Source: Alphaproteobacteria bacterium (GTDB taxonomy: Bacteria > Pseudomonadota > Alphaproteobacteria > Micavibrionales > Micavibrionaceae). Taken from it: DNA of 59,833 bases. The notes under the pieces were generated by a model. The model was given only the letters and a program-made list of their open reading frames with translations, was not told the DNA's origin and made no database searches. Numbering within the stretch: the stretch's first letter is position 1; every line of letters begins with the position of its first letter. The translations under genes and the position numbers were made by a program. This document shows, in pieces, positions 26,941 to 36,084 of the stretch. The stretch lies in NCBI GenBank assembly GCA_017302165.1, contig JAFLCW010000004.1:1-59833 (forward strand), read 5' to 3'.

Positions 26941-28050
26941 ATGCCCTCTCAAAAAACACTGACACTATTGCCCGGGGATGGCATTGGCCACGAAGTGATG
27001 GCCGAAGCCAAAAAAATTCTGTTCTGGCTCAACGCCCAAGGTGATACAAACATCACGATTCATGAAGATGTGATTGGCGGTACGGCCTATGACCAGCATG
27101 GAGAGCCCTTAACGGATGCCACACTCGCAGTATGCCGTCAAAGTGATGCGATTTTATTGGGTGCCGTGGGCGGCACCCAATGGCAAAATGTCGCCTATGA
27201 TAAAAGACCCGAAGCCGGGCTTTTGAAACTACGTAAAGAACTCGGCCTCTATGCCAATTTGCGCCCAGCGATTGTTTTTGATGAATTGATCGACGCCTCG
27301 ACGTTAAAACCTGAAATCGTTAAAGGTCTTGATATCTTAATTGTCCGGGAACTCACAGGCGGTGTTTATTTTGGCACGCCGCGCGGGATCGAAGATCTGG
27401 GCGGAGGCGAACGCCGCGGGATAAACACTCAAGTTTACACCACATCAGAAATCAAACGTGTTGGCCGCGTGGCCTTTGAACTCGCACGCAAGCGCAAGGG
27501 TAAAGTTACATCCTGTGAAAAAGCCAACGTCATGGAGTCAGGCAAGCTTTGGCGTGAGGATATCTCTGCGCTCCATCATGCTGAATTCAATGACGTCACG
27601 CTTGAACATATGTATGCGGATAATTGCGCCATGCAATTACTTCGTAACCCCTCTCAATTCGATGTGATTGTGACGGATAATCTTTTCGGGGATATTCTCT
27701 CGGACGAGGCGGCCATGCTGACGGGATCTTTGGGGATGTTGCCATCGGCCTCACTCGGCGCGCCGGGGACACCCGGGTTATATGAACCCGTCCATGGTTC
27801 TGCGCCAGACATTGCCGGGCAAAACAAGGCAAACCCGATGGCAACCCTTCTCTCTCTGGCCATGTGTTTCCGGTTCTCTTTGGAAATGCCCTCCATCGCT
27901 GATCATCTGGAACAGGCCGTTAAAAATATTCTGGCCGCAGGCATTAGAACAGGTGACATTATGGCGCCCGGCTGTACGTTGGTTTCAACATCTGGCATGG
28001 GGGATGCGGTGATTGCCGAACTTTCCAAACAATACATGAAGGCGGCCTAA
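26941..28050 (+). CDS. leuB: 3-isopropylmalate dehydrogenase
   Basis: NAD-dependent oxidative decarboxylase of the leucine pathway. 370 residues from the ATG at 26941, which has GGGAG seven bases before it; an ATG at 26935 overlaps the leuD stop. Motifs include [32 protein letters not shown], the metal-binding [15 protein letters not shown] and the NAD site [20 protein letters not shown], here quoted in part only. Last biosynthetic gene of the operon. Confidence 0.97.
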   Translation: MPSQKTLTLLPGDGIGHEVMAEAKKILFWLNAQGDTNITIHEDVIGGTAYDQHGEPLTDATLAVCRQSDAILLGAVGGTQWQNVAYDKRPEAGLLKLRKELGLYANLRPAIVFDELIDASTLKPEIVKGLDILIVRELTGGVYFGTPRGIEDLGGGERRGINTQVYTTSEIKRVGRVAFELARKRKGKVTSCEKANVMESGKLWREDISALHHAEFNDVTLEHMYADNCAMQLLRNPSQFDVIVTDNLFGDILSDEAAMLTGSLGMLPSASLGAPGTPGLYEPVHGSAPDIAGQNKANPMATLLSLAMCFRFSLEMPSIADHLEQAVKNILAAGIRTGDIMAPGCTLVSTSGMGDAVIAELSKQYMKAA

Positions 28051-28051
28051 G

Positions 28052-28555
28052 ATGACATCTGAAGACGCCATCTTTAACAGTGTGGCATGGGTGAATGCGG
28101 GCGGACTTTTTCTCATCGCGATTGGCGTGTGTTTTGTGGTGGGAGAATTTTTTCTACCTGCTTTTGGTCTTTTTGGCTTTGCCGGTGTGGCGGCACTCAT
28201 CATCGGGACAGTCATTCTCGATCAAACGGGATATATCACGTCTCTTGACTTGAATATTCCCCTGCTCTTGTCGCTGGCGGTGGGGGGATTGGCGTTGTCG
28301 GGCCTGGGGGGCTGGTATGCGTGGAAACTTCACCGCCGGAAAATTTCTGCTGGGCCTGAAAGTCTTCTGGGGGATATGGCTGAAATTGTAAATTGGTCAG
28401 GTACATCCGGCCATGTGCGTATTCAAGGCGATATCTGGCAGGCTTATGCCGATACACCTTTTAGGGGACAAACCGGCGATAAGGTTCTCGTGTGCCTTGT
28501 TGACCATATGAAACTAAAAATACGTCCTCAAGAAAAAGAACAAGAAAAAGAATAG
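28052..28555 (+). CDS. NfeD-family membrane protein
   Basis: 167 residues with three to four hydrophobic helices in the first 90 residues (for example GLFGFAGVAALIIGTVIL) and a C-terminal OB-fold (from about 105, GDMAEIVNWSGTSGHVRI). NfeD proteins partner stomatin-like SPFH proteins in membrane microdomain upkeep; the slipin gene follows by a few bases, as is usual. One base separates it from leuB. Confidence 0.9.
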   Translation: MTSEDAIFNSVAWVNAGGLFLIAIGVCFVVGEFFLPAFGLFGFAGVAALIIGTVILDQTGYITSLDLNIPLLLSLAVGGLALSGLGGWYAWKLHRRKISAGPESLLGDMAEIVNWSGTSGHVRIQGDIWQAYADTPFRGQTGDKVLVCLVDHMKLKIRPQEKEQEKE

Positions 28556-28566
28556 GAGATATGAAT

Positions 28567-29304
28567 ATGGAACTGCTGATACTGCCGTTATTTGTGATCG
28601 GGATCATCCTGATGTCGTCTTTGCGCGTTGTGAAAGAATTCGAACGGGGCGTGGTTTATACGCTGGGGAAATATACAGGCTCATGCACGCCGGGTTTAAA
28701 TATCATCATCCCCGTGCTTCAGAAAATGACGATCGTCGATATCCGTATCCGCGCCGAAGACATCCCCCCGCAGGATGTCATTTCTAAAGACAACGTCTCG
28801 GTCAAGGTGAACGCCGTGGTGTATTACAAGATCGTGGAACCCGCCCACGCGATCAACCGGGTCGAAGATTTTATGATCGCCACCTCACAATTGGCGCAAA
28901 CAACCCTTCGTTCCGTGCTGGGCAAACATGAACTGGATGAAATGCTGGCCAGCCGGGATAAACTGAATGCTGATATCCAGCAAATTCTAGATGCTCAAAC
29001 CGAAGGCTGGGGCGTCAAGGTCACCACGGTTGAAATCAAACATGTGGATATTGACCCCTCTATGGTACGCGCCATCGCCAAACAGGCCGAAGCCGAACGC
29101 GAACGCCGCGCCAAAATCATCAACGCCGAAGGCGAACTTCAAGCCGCCGAAAAACTGGATCAGGCCGCCACCATTCTGGCTCAGCGTCCAGAAACGATGC
29201 AACTCCGTTACCTTGGGACATTGGGTGAATTCACGAACGCCAAAGGAAGCACCATCGTCCTACCGATGCCCATGGATTTATTAAAAGGTGCCTTAGGGAA
29301 ATGA
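28567..29304 (+). CDS. Slipin/stomatin-family SPFH protein
   Basis: About 245 residues: an N-terminal membrane helix (LLILPLFVIGIILM), a band 7 domain with ERGVVYTLGKY and TVEIKHVDIDP, and a helical C-terminal segment rich in Ala, Glu and Arg (AKQAEAERERRAKIINAEGE) that drives oligomerisation. The ATG at 28567 has AGGAG seven bases before it; an ATG at 28561 is too close to that site. Forms the usual pair with NfeD. Probably inner-membrane raft-like scaffold. Confidence 0.92.
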   Translation: MELLILPLFVIGIILMSSLRVVKEFERGVVYTLGKYTGSCTPGLNIIIPVLQKMTIVDIRIRAEDIPPQDVISKDNVSVKVNAVVYYKIVEPAHAINRVEDFMIATSQLAQTTLRSVLGKHELDEMLASRDKLNADIQQILDAQTEGWGVKVTTVEIKHVDIDPSMVRAIAKQAEAERERRAKIINAEGELQAAEKLDQAATILAQRPETMQLRYLGTLGEFTNAKGSTIVLPMPMDLLKGALGK

Positions 29305-29552
29305 AAGGGAGGAAACTCAGAACTAAGCGATTATATTTTGACGACAGCACAGCCGCGGCAAAGAGCTCGGACACCCTCCGGCGATCACTGATGTCAGTTT
29401 CAGTCCACGCGGGAAAAGCTCCAAGCGGAGGCAACACACTACGTGCGCTGGCAAAACAATATGGCCTTGCGCGCCGAACACTCTCCTGCGCACTCAAAGC
29501 GCCAAATAACTACTGGTGCTCAAAGTTATTTTTCTATAGAGTATTTACTTAA
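29301..29552 (+). CDS. Possible Ner-like helix-turn-helix protein, doubtful
   Basis: 83-codon frame overlapping the slipin stop by four bases. Residues 46-68, TLRALAKQYGLARRTL and the following ALKAP, resemble the helix-turn-helix of the phage Ner/Nlp family. The expected C-terminal ending of that family is missing, and no good Shine-Dalgarno is seen. It may be a decayed or short DNA-binding gene, or chance coding over a non-coding stretch. Confidence 0.3.
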   Translation: MKGRKLRTKRLYFDDSTAAAKSSDTLRRSLMSVSVHAGKAPSGGNTLRALAKQYGLARRTLSCALKAPNNYWCSKLFFYRVFT

Positions 29553-29621
29553 TCGTCTTTTCAAAATTTTTATTTTATAGAAAAAAATGTGTTATATTTA
29601 GCAAATGTATCTGAGGAGCAA

Positions 29622-29849
29622 ATGACTACAAAGAGAGAGAATCCATTTTTGCGTCTAATGAAACCTGATGTAGGTTTTGAAATAGAAATCGAACCGTCTA
29701 ACGATTTACGTCGTCGAGTGAGCGGTGAATTTGGTATTTCGGCTAATGTTGACTTGGAAGAACAATCAATAATAGGCAAAGGCGTTACGGATGAGCAACA
29801 GCCTGAAGCGCTTCCCGATATACCCCCCAGTAAAAAATTTTTACTGTAA
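29622..29849 (+). CDS. Small accessory protein of unknown function
   Basis: 75 residues from the ATG at 29622, with GAGGAG about five bases before it, better than an earlier in-frame ATG at 29589. Not recognised; acidic and probably partly disordered (VDLEEQSIIGKG, then PEALPDIPPSKK). The flanking DNA is clearly more A+T-rich than the leu operon, suggesting acquired DNA. Confidence 0.5.
   Translation: MTTKRENPFLRLMKPDVGFEIEIEPSNDLRRRVSGEFGISANVDLEEQSIIGKGVTDEQQPEALPDIPPSKKFLL
29828..29846. repeat. Palindrome at the end of the small accessory gene
   Basis: CAGTAAAAA and TTTTTACTG flank one A. It overlaps the last codons of the gene at 29622-29849, and could act as a weak terminator on either strand. 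Confidence 0.35.
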
Positions 29850-30043
29850 CGCCCGCCTCTAACCCCCCCAACAAATCCAACCATCTCGCTTCAAGTTGTA
29901 GAATGGTTAGAATATCGGCAAGGCTCAGAGCACGGATAGCCCACAATAAAAAATGTAATGATCTGATTTATATAGATAAAATCCTATACTAGAATGTTAA
30001 AGGTAATAAAAACTGTTGTATAAATAAAAAACTTACTCAGTTT

Positions 30044-30070
30044 AACTATATATGAAAAATATATATAGTT
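30044..30070. repeat. A+T-rich inverted repeat upstream of an accessory gene
   Basis: AACTATATAT (30044-30053) and ATATATAGTT (30061-30070) with a 7-base loop. It covers an ATG at 30052 that could begin the following frame, so a hairpin there would favour the later start at 30103. The 29850-30102 interval otherwise shows no gene. Confidence 0.4.
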
Positions 30071-30102
30071 TATTCGTTAAAATTTTTCAAAGAGTGAAAT
30101 TT

Positions 30103-30531
30103 ATGAATTCAGGAATTAGCATTTTTTTTCTTAATCAGGCTGAGAAGCCTGTGGTTCTGACGGGGACATCGTTTAATGTAGAAGAGGCAAGTAGTCAGGA
30201 AATCAGACAAGATTCGTCAAAACTAGCCACCGAGACAATATGGCCATTAAAAAAGATAACAATAGAAGTGCCCGGAAACAAAAGATGGGTAACAGTCTAC
30301 CACCCTGATAAACTCCATATTACTGGTGGAGCAATGGTTTCTAGCTATACACAATCATACCAAAATGCCCACACGGTACACAACATCTCAGTCTCGCAGT
30401 ATAATGAGGCTTTTCTTGCCGCTGTACAAAATCAGCAACCTGGTAAGATGTTGATCCTAGATCTCATCCCCATCCAAAGGCAGAATGCTGAAGCCTTCAA
30501 ACCTCATATACCGAGGGGACAAGGCTGTTAA
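30103..30531 (+). CDS. Accessory protein of unknown function
   Basis: 142 residues from the ATG at 30103 (weak AAAGAG before it); an ATG at 30052 would add 17 residues. Not recognised. Segments such as GNKRWVTVYHPDKLHITGGAM and HTVHNISVSQYNEAFLA suggest a small beta-rich domain. A+T-rich surroundings and its place beside a tRNA gene suggest horizontal origin. Confidence 0.5.
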   Translation: MNSGISIFFLNQAEKPVVLTGTSFNVEEASSQEIRQDSSKLATETIWPLKKITIEVPGNKRWVTVYHPDKLHITGGAMVSSYTQSYQNAHTVHNISVSQYNEAFLAAVQNQQPGKMLILDLIPIQRQNAEAFKPHIPRGQGC

Positions 30532-30654
30532 CGTGTGCCGATGCAACTATGTCCTAACTGGCCACAATACGAATTCTATGAAATGTGTTTAGGCTACGTG
30601 ACAACCTGATGCCGTACTACGTCTTAAGTCGATTATCCATGGGTGGAAATGAGA

Positions 30655-30731
30655 TGGCGCGCCCGAAGAGATTCGAACTCCTAACCTTCTGATCCGTAGT
30701 CAGATGCTCTATCCAATTGAGCTACGGGCGC
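30655..30731 (-). tRNA. tRNA-Arg(ACG)
   Basis: Minus-strand cloverleaf: acceptor GCGCCCG/CGGGCGC, D arm AGCTCAATTGGATAGAGC, anticodon stem TCTGA/TCAGA with a seven-base loop centred on ACG (decodes CGN arginine codons), T arm GGAGTTCGAATCTC-type loop, discriminator G and an encoded CCA (30655-30657). The 3' end faces the accessory patch to the left. Confidence 0.95.
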
Positions 30732-31010
30732 GTAAGACAGCCTCAAAAACACAGCAGGCGTCCAAAAGATGGGGGACATTACCTTAAGCTTTGCGGGAAA
30801 AGCAAGCCTAAAGGTTAAAAAAACGGGTTCAGATCCGGTACATGTCTTAACCCCCATTAAAAAAATGAGGATTTTATGCGTAAGTCCCCCGTTCAGCTTG
30901 ACAGTTTTTGGGTTTTAGGGTCATTTAAGTCCTTAAAGTTTTTGCCAATATGTATAAATCTTCGGTTCTTGCCTTTTGCAGGCCGATAACAGGGATATTG
31001 CAGTGTGACC

Positions 31011-32195
31011 ATGACCAAAAACATCCTTCTTTTCGTTTCGGCGCTTTCCCTTTCATGCATGTCTTTGGCGGCTTCGGCTATGGCACAAGTGGATATGAAA
31101 TCGCGCCCAGTCTTGGTCATCACCAACGAAAAAATGCCCGCTACTCAGCCGATGGACACAACGGCACGCCCGGCGCGTGCGCCCGTCATCACCGCCGACC
31201 AAGTGGTTGGCGCGTCATATTACGAGCCAACAGAAACGGTTGTTGGCCGGAAGGTAGATGAATTACGCACGGATCTATTTGCGCTTCAGGGGCGCGTTTC
31301 CGGATTGTCTGATAAACTGCGCGATATTCAAAACAGAAGTCAGGGGCAATCCGCGGAATATAACGCCTCGATTGCCACGATTAACACCCAGCTTCAGTCC
31401 GGCACAACGCCTGGCAACCCACGTTTGGTTCAACGTTTAAGCATTGCCGAGCAAAATCTGGATGCGCTATCTGAAAATGTCGCCGATTTAAATACGATTG
31501 CAGTTGAAATCGCGAACACAGCCTCAGTGTCGTCTTTTCTGTTAGAAAACGCGAGAGCCGCATACGGCCTGTCAGGTGCGATAGAAGAAGATCATGCCCG
31601 TCTGGCGCAACTTGAAGATCAAATTAACGGTGTGGTTGTGAATATCGATCGTCTTTTGAACAATGTGAATGATGACATCACGCGGTCAGCGTCGTTCTTA
31701 AGTTCAGAGCGTTCCAACCTGCGCACGGTGTCTTTGGCGGTTACAAACGGCGATATGTATGGCAAAAGCCTTGCGAATAAAACATTCTCCGCGAGCCAGA
31801 GCATGGGGGACATGGCCTCTGCCCCGGTTTCCGATTCGGGGATGTATCAACCTGCCAGCTATGCCCCGGCGGCAGTTTCGGGTATTCCGGGGGGACGTCG
31901 TCAACTCGCTAAAATTCGTTTTGACAACCCGGACGTCAATTTTGAACAGCCTGTATATCTGGCCGTCAATGAAGCCTTGGAAAAATTCCCCTCTGCGTCT
32001 TTTGATATTGTGGCCGTTCACCCCACAGGCGGCAACGCCGCCCAGAACACCATTGAAAGCACACGGGCACGGCGAAATGCGGAACGTGTGATGAGATCGT
32101 TGACCCAAATGGGACTTGGTCTGGAACGCATTAACCTTTCTTATGCCCCTGGTGCCGACGCCGCCACCAACGAAGTACATATTTTCATCAAATAG
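31011..32195 (+). CDS. Exported coiled-coil protein with OmpA-like C-terminus
   Basis: 394 residues from the ATG at 31011 (GTG six bases upstream is an alternative). Signal peptide ending ASAMAQ. Residues about 80-240 form heptad-rich helices (VDELRTDLFALQGRVSGL, and LEDQINGVVVNIDRLLNNV). The C-terminal 100 residues (from RRQLAKIRFDNPDVNF to NEVHIFIK) have the pattern of an OmpA-like peptidoglycan-binding domain: IRF start, Arg-rich helix (ESTRARRNAERVMRSL), and closing strand. Probably periplasmic and cell-wall-attached. Function not known. An exported adaptor-like gene follows 50 bases later. Confidence 0.7.
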   Translation: MTKNILLFVSALSLSCMSLAASAMAQVDMKSRPVLVITNEKMPATQPMDTTARPARAPVITADQVVGASYYEPTETVVGRKVDELRTDLFALQGRVSGLSDKLRDIQNRSQGQSAEYNASIATINTQLQSGTTPGNPRLVQRLSIAEQNLDALSENVADLNTIAVEIANTASVSSFLLENARAAYGLSGAIEEDHARLAQLEDQINGVVVNIDRLLNNVNDDITRSASFLSSERSNLRTVSLAVTNGDMYGKSLANKTFSASQSMGDMASAPVSDSGMYQPASYAPAAVSGIPGGRRQLAKIRFDNPDVNFEQPVYLAVNEALEKFPSASFDIVAVHPTGGNAAQNTIESTRARRNAERVMRSLTQMGLGLERINLSYAPGADAATNEVHIFIK

Positions 32196-32245
32196 ATTTT
32201 TCCTGTAAAATAAAGCGGTAGGCCAAATCAACGGGGTGTTTCCGC

Positions 32246-33283
32246 GTGCGCAAACGTTTTGAATATCTAATCATCTTATGTGTTGCGGCCTGTGTGGGCG
32301 TATCAGGATATGCATTAGGTCAGTTATTGAAGAAAGACCTGCCCTATGTGCAGGAACATGTTCCGTATCATTATAAAAACATCCGGAATATGGCCGGATC
32401 AGGGTTTCAAGAGATCAAAGAGACATTTGAAATAGGAACGCGGGTAACAAACGCGGCTTATGGTGTTCTTCGGCAATCGATTTCATTTGATATTAAACTC
32501 ATCCCACAGCAAGTCACCGGTACGGCAATCCTGTCTTCTTATGAAACCGCACAGCAGATGAAGCCCGGCATGAGAGTGGTGTTGTTCACAGAAAATAATA
32601 AGGTTCTTTCAGAGCCGGCGATCATTTCCAGCGTTGATCTCAGTATGAAAAAATCTACGCTCCATCTGGCTATGCCGCCGCAGGTTCAAGAAAACAAAGA
32701 ACATCCTGTTCGGGGGGAAGTTGCCCTTTTCGAAGCCAGCAATATCAAAATGCTTCCCCTCTCGGCGCGCGTTCTGTCGGATGAAGGAAAATATTTTGTC
32801 TGGCGTGCCCGCGCGCAAGGAGATCATTACATCGCAGAACGTGTCCCCGCTTATTCAGGCTTGAACAATGATCAGTTGTTTGAAGCTGGACACCAGATTG
32901 GTTTAGATGACGCCATCTTGATGAATCCTTCTTCCGGTCTGAAGGATGGTGATGTCATTGAGCAAATAGCCTGGCGCCACTTTGATGTGCCCGTACGAAC
33001 TTCGGATGATATGATGGCACACAGCGTGTTTGATCAAGGTGTAGAAAATACGCGCCGCATTCTGCTTCAGATCAAGGCGGATAAAGAAGAAATTCTGGGA
33101 GCTACCTGCGCGTTTGAGGTCGATCCGATGGTTTTTCTCACGGATAATCCCCCACCCAAACCCCTGATTATTCCTAAACCCGCGCCGCCTACGCCGCCCA
33201 AGGCATCGTGCACATCCTGTTCCGCCGCAAAACCAGTCGGCGACCCACCGATCATCGCCCCAGCCGCGACGATCACACCTTAA
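32246..33283 (+). CDS. Membrane-anchored protein resembling the C-terminal half of an efflux adaptor
   Basis: 345 residues, GTG start. An N-terminal membrane helix (YLIILCVAACVGVSGYALG) leads into a periplasmic domain. Residues about 90-265 follow the beta-barrel and membrane-proximal pattern of membrane fusion proteins (MKPGMRVVLF, LPLSARVLSDEGKYFVW, GLKDGDVIEQI), but no lipoyl domain or helical hairpin is visible. A Pro-rich tail contains a CTSC motif. Likely co-transcribed with 31011-32195. Adaptor resemblance is inference. Confidence 0.6.
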   Translation: MRKRFEYLIILCVAACVGVSGYALGQLLKKDLPYVQEHVPYHYKNIRNMAGSGFQEIKETFEIGTRVTNAAYGVLRQSISFDIKLIPQQVTGTAILSSYETAQQMKPGMRVVLFTENNKVLSEPAIISSVDLSMKKSTLHLAMPPQVQENKEHPVRGEVALFEASNIKMLPLSARVLSDEGKYFVWRARAQGDHYIAERVPAYSGLNNDQLFEAGHQIGLDDAILMNPSSGLKDGDVIEQIAWRHFDVPVRTSDDMMAHSVFDQGVENTRRILLQIKADKEEILGATCAFEVDPMVFLTDNPPPKPLIIPKPAPPTPPKASCTSCSAAKPVGDPPIIAPAATITP

Positions 33284-33311
33284 AAGACGGATAAAAAAGA
33301 CAAAGAAAAAA

Positions 33312-33337
33312 CCCTCCGTTTGACGGGAGGGCTTTTC
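33312..33337 (+). terminator. Rho-independent terminator after the adaptor-like gene
   Basis: CCCTCCGT and ACGGGAGGG form a stem with one bulge and a TTG loop, followed by TTTTC. Beyond it, to 33514, the intergenic DNA is A+T-rich and shows no gene. Confidence 0.75.
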
Positions 33338-33514
33338 TTGTGTGGGGAAACACAAACTTGTTCAATATTTCAACATTCGGGTCTTTAAATAACCTTCTAT
33401 TTCAAGCAACACGGGCACAGTGACATAAAAATTGGAAAGACGTCAATAAATACTTATCAAAAATCTATTGATAACTTAATATTTTAATAAGTAAAATCAA
33501 ATTTTGGAATAAAA

Positions 33515-34045
33515 TTACAGAAAATCAGGATGTTTTTCTTCTGATATCGCGGTTAAACGGTCATATATCCGCTCACATCCCGCGTGAATAAGCTGATAAA
33601 CCTCTTTAAACCCCTCTTCGCCGCCATAATACGGGTCAGGCACGTCTTTCGCCCCCAATCCGGCATAGTCAAGAAACAGGGCGATCTCAACGGATTTAGA
33701 CTTAAACGCCGTGTCCTGAGATGCCAGACGTTGAATATAGTCTAAATGCCCCTCATCCATGGCTAGGATCACGTTAAATCTTTGAAAATCCGCCCTTGAA
33801 AACTGGCGGGCGCGTAAATCACGCATATTAATCCCTGCCCGTTCCGCCATTCTGCAAGAACGCTCATCCGGGGGGCTCCCCACGTGATACCCATGAGTTC
33901 CAGCAGAATCTATATTTAAATCAAAGCTTTTGCCGCGCTTTTGAAACAAATCTCTTAAAATGGCATGCGCGGTGGGCGACCGGCATATATTCCCCGTACA
34001 AACATATAAAACCGACCCCCGTGAGTCCCCAGAGACAGCATGCAT
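33515..34045 (-). CDS. Low-molecular-weight protein tyrosine phosphatase
   Basis: 176 residues from the ATG at 34045. The frame extends 41 codons upstream but the family N-terminus begins here (VLYVCTGNICRSPTA). The CX5R signature is Cys16 to Arg22 and the general acid is Asp138 in VPDPYYGG. Cytoplasmic; may act on tyrosine kinases of exopolysaccharide export, or on small metabolites. AGGGG lies about nine bases upstream. Divergent from olsB. Confidence 0.93.
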   Translation of the reverse strand: MHAVSGDSRGSVLYVCTGNICRSPTAHAILRDLFQKRGKSFDLNIDSAGTHGYHVGSPPDERSCRMAERAGINMRDLRARQFSRADFQRFNVILAMDEGHLDYIQRLASQDTAFKSKSVEIALFLDYAGLGAKDVPDPYYGGEEGFKEVYQLIHAGCERIYDRLTAISEEKHPDFL

Positions 34046-34140
34046 AAAACTTGACCCCTGATGGGGAATACGAGAGTATCCCCTTAATTGATGAACAGCC
34101 CTGATACAGGGTTCATAGAAGGTATTGATTTTTCGCTGAC

Positions 34141-35004
34141 ATGACCAGCCCCCTGACCTCACAAACATTGCCTGATTTTGATCGCGTGACGGTGCGCGTC
34201 ACCTCAGACCCCCGGGAGATTGAAGCCGCCCAGCGTTTGCGGTATCAGGTTTTTTATGAAGAATACGGTGCCATCCCGGATGATCTCATGCGCGCCCAAC
34301 GTCGGGATATGGATGCGTATGACGCCGTCACAGATCATCTGATCGTCGTGGATGAAAGCCGTGGGCAAAAAGAAGACTCGATTGTGGGAACATATCGTTT
34401 GCTCCGCCGTGAACCCGCGGAACGTTTTGGACATTTTTACACCAGTACGGAATATGATATTTCTCCCCTGCTCTCCTGCGGGTCAGAGTTATTGGAATTA
34501 GGAAGATCTTGCGTTCTTGCCCCCTATCGGACACGTCCTGTGCTCCAGAAATTGTGGGAAGGTATTGCCCATTACGTGGCCGATCACCAGATTGGTTTGA
34601 TGTTTGGCTGTGCCAGCCTTCATGGCACACATATTGACGACCATGCAGAGGCACTGTCCTATCTTCATCACTATCATTTGGCCGCGGCGGATCTATGCCC
34701 TCGGGCACTTCCTTCGTTTTACGTGGATATGAACCAGCGGCGCAAAGAAGATCTGGATGCCAAACGTGTGTTTGCTTCGCTTCCCCCGTTGATCAAAGGC
34801 TATATCCGTTTAGGTGCCTCTATTGGCGATGGTGCGATTATTGATCATCAATTCAACACCACAGATGTCTGTATTGTGATGCCGACACATCATGTCACGG
34901 AAAAATATATGCGCCATTATGAGCGCAAAACCCAAAAAATTATTCCGGGGGGCTCTGGCACGATCGAGCCGGTGTCACCCAGCAAACAACCTCTCACGGC
35001 CTGA
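34141..35004 (+). CDS. olsB: Ornithine/acyl-ACP N-acyltransferase (OlsB-type)
   Basis: First enzyme of ornithine-lipid synthesis, adding a 3-hydroxyacyl chain to the ornithine amino group. 287 residues with a GNAT-like fold: AQRLRYQVFYEEYGA at the N-terminus and ELLELGRSCVLAPYR, the core motif shared with hemolysin-like GNATs. It is followed 5 bases later by the O-acyltransferase gene olsA, the usual partner. Confidence 0.88.
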   Translation: MTSPLTSQTLPDFDRVTVRVTSDPREIEAAQRLRYQVFYEEYGAIPDDLMRAQRRDMDAYDAVTDHLIVVDESRGQKEDSIVGTYRLLRREPAERFGHFYTSTEYDISPLLSCGSELLELGRSCVLAPYRTRPVLQKLWEGIAHYVADHQIGLMFGCASLHGTHIDDHAEALSYLHHYHLAAADLCPRALPSFYVDMNQRRKEDLDAKRVFASLPPLIKGYIRLGASIGDGAIIDHQFNTTDVCIVMPTHHVTEKYMRHYERKTQKIIPGGSGTIEPVSPSKQPLTA

Positions 35005-35009
35005 CATCC

Positions 35010-35813
35010 ATGGGTTGGTTACGAAGCCTCACGAAACTTTTCCTGTTTTTACTGTTGTCTGCCGTGACTATTCCGATTCAATCGCTGGTTCTATTATTGA
35101 ACCGGGGACGGGGTGCTTTGTTTTTGCCGTGGGTTTTCCAAGTCATCTCGGCACGGCTTTATGGGCTAAAGATCACCGCTCAGGGCGAAAAACCTCTCAC
35201 GCACGGACTGCTGGTCGGCAATCACCTCTCCTATCTGGATATCATCGTCATTGGCCAATGCTTCCCGGTTTCCTTTATTGCCAAAAAAGAAGTCTCCCGC
35301 TGGCCGCTTTTTGGGACTCTTGCCGTGCTTCAACGCACGGTTTTTATTGAACGTAAAAAAACAAAATCACAGGAAGGCGCCTTGAGTCTTCGAGACAGAT
35401 TAGCGCAAGGGCATTTACTGATTTTATTCGGTGAAGGCACCTCAACGAACGGCGAGACCGTCAGGCAGTTTAAATCAACACTGTTGAAATCACTTTTTTC
35501 AGATTCTGCTCAGGACACTCTGCAGGTTCAGACTTTTACCTTAATATTAGACTCGGTAAATGGTACGCCCCTCCTTACCTCTGCCGACCGCGACCTGTAC
35601 ACGTGGCATGGCGACATGACTCTTGTTCCTCATTTATGGAAATTTGGACAATTAAGCGGCGCTGACCTCCGGATTATCTTTCACGCCCCGCGAGATATTG
35701 GCACATATTCCGACCGTAAGGCCTTGGCCAATGATTGTTATAACGAATGCCTGAATGGTCTGACGCAGAACATCTTGCCACCTCCTCTAAATCACATTAA
35801 GACATCTGTCTAA
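35010..35813 (+). CDS. olsA: Lyso-ornithine lipid O-acyltransferase (PlsC family)
   Basis: Second enzyme of ornithine-lipid synthesis, esterifying the 3-hydroxy group. 267 residues: an N-terminal membrane anchor (LFLFLLLSAVTIPIQSLVLLL), the HX4D motif His72/Asp77 in GNHLSYLD, and EGT at 142-144. Next to olsB, which is decisive for the OlsA reading rather than a general PlsC. Confidence 0.9.
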   Translation: MGWLRSLTKLFLFLLLSAVTIPIQSLVLLLNRGRGALFLPWVFQVISARLYGLKITAQGEKPLTHGLLVGNHLSYLDIIVIGQCFPVSFIAKKEVSRWPLFGTLAVLQRTVFIERKKTKSQEGALSLRDRLAQGHLLILFGEGTSTNGETVRQFKSTLLKSLFSDSAQDTLQVQTFTLILDSVNGTPLLTSADRDLYTWHGDMTLVPHLWKFGQLSGADLRIIFHAPRDIGTYSDRKALANDCYNECLNGLTQNILPPPLNHIKTSV

Positions 35814-35828
35814 CCACGGAGAAAACAA

Positions 35829-36050
35829 ATGGAATTCAAGCCAGAAGAAGTGATCAAGGTTCAAGCCTATATGCGTAATACCTTTGGCAACCCGAATATC
35901 GCGGTGCGTCCCCGGGCGCAGGATCCCGGTTCGATTGAGGTGCTCCTCAAGGGCGAGTTTATCGGTCTGGTCTTCAAGGATGAAGATGAAGGCGAAATTT
36001 CATATGATTTTAACATGTCGATTTTGGATATCGACCTGCCGTCCGTATAG
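35829..36050 (+). CDS. DUF3126 protein
   Basis: 73 residues, acidic, of the DUF3126 family found through alphaproteobacteria. A small alpha/beta domain: helix EEVIKVQAYMRNTFG, then strands ending ISYDFNMSILDIDL. GGAG lies before the ATG. Function not established. Confidence 0.85.
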   Translation: MEFKPEEVIKVQAYMRNTFGNPNIAVRPRAQDPGSIEVLLKGEFIGLVFKDEDEGEISYDFNMSILDIDLPSV

Positions 36051-36084
36051 GACTTTTTCTCTCAAAATACGTTAGACTTGGCGT

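Noticed and set aside
29305..29560. Possible two-piece tmRNA or other structural RNA after the slipin gene
   Set aside because: No T-loop (GTTCGA-type), no ANDN-type tag sequence, and no clear acceptor pair were found; the stretch is better described as an uncertain small frame.
29450..30670. Attachment-site repeat of the tRNA-Arg 3' end
   Set aside because: Only a ten-base G+C-rich match (around 29468) to the region next to the tRNA was found, too short to support an att site.
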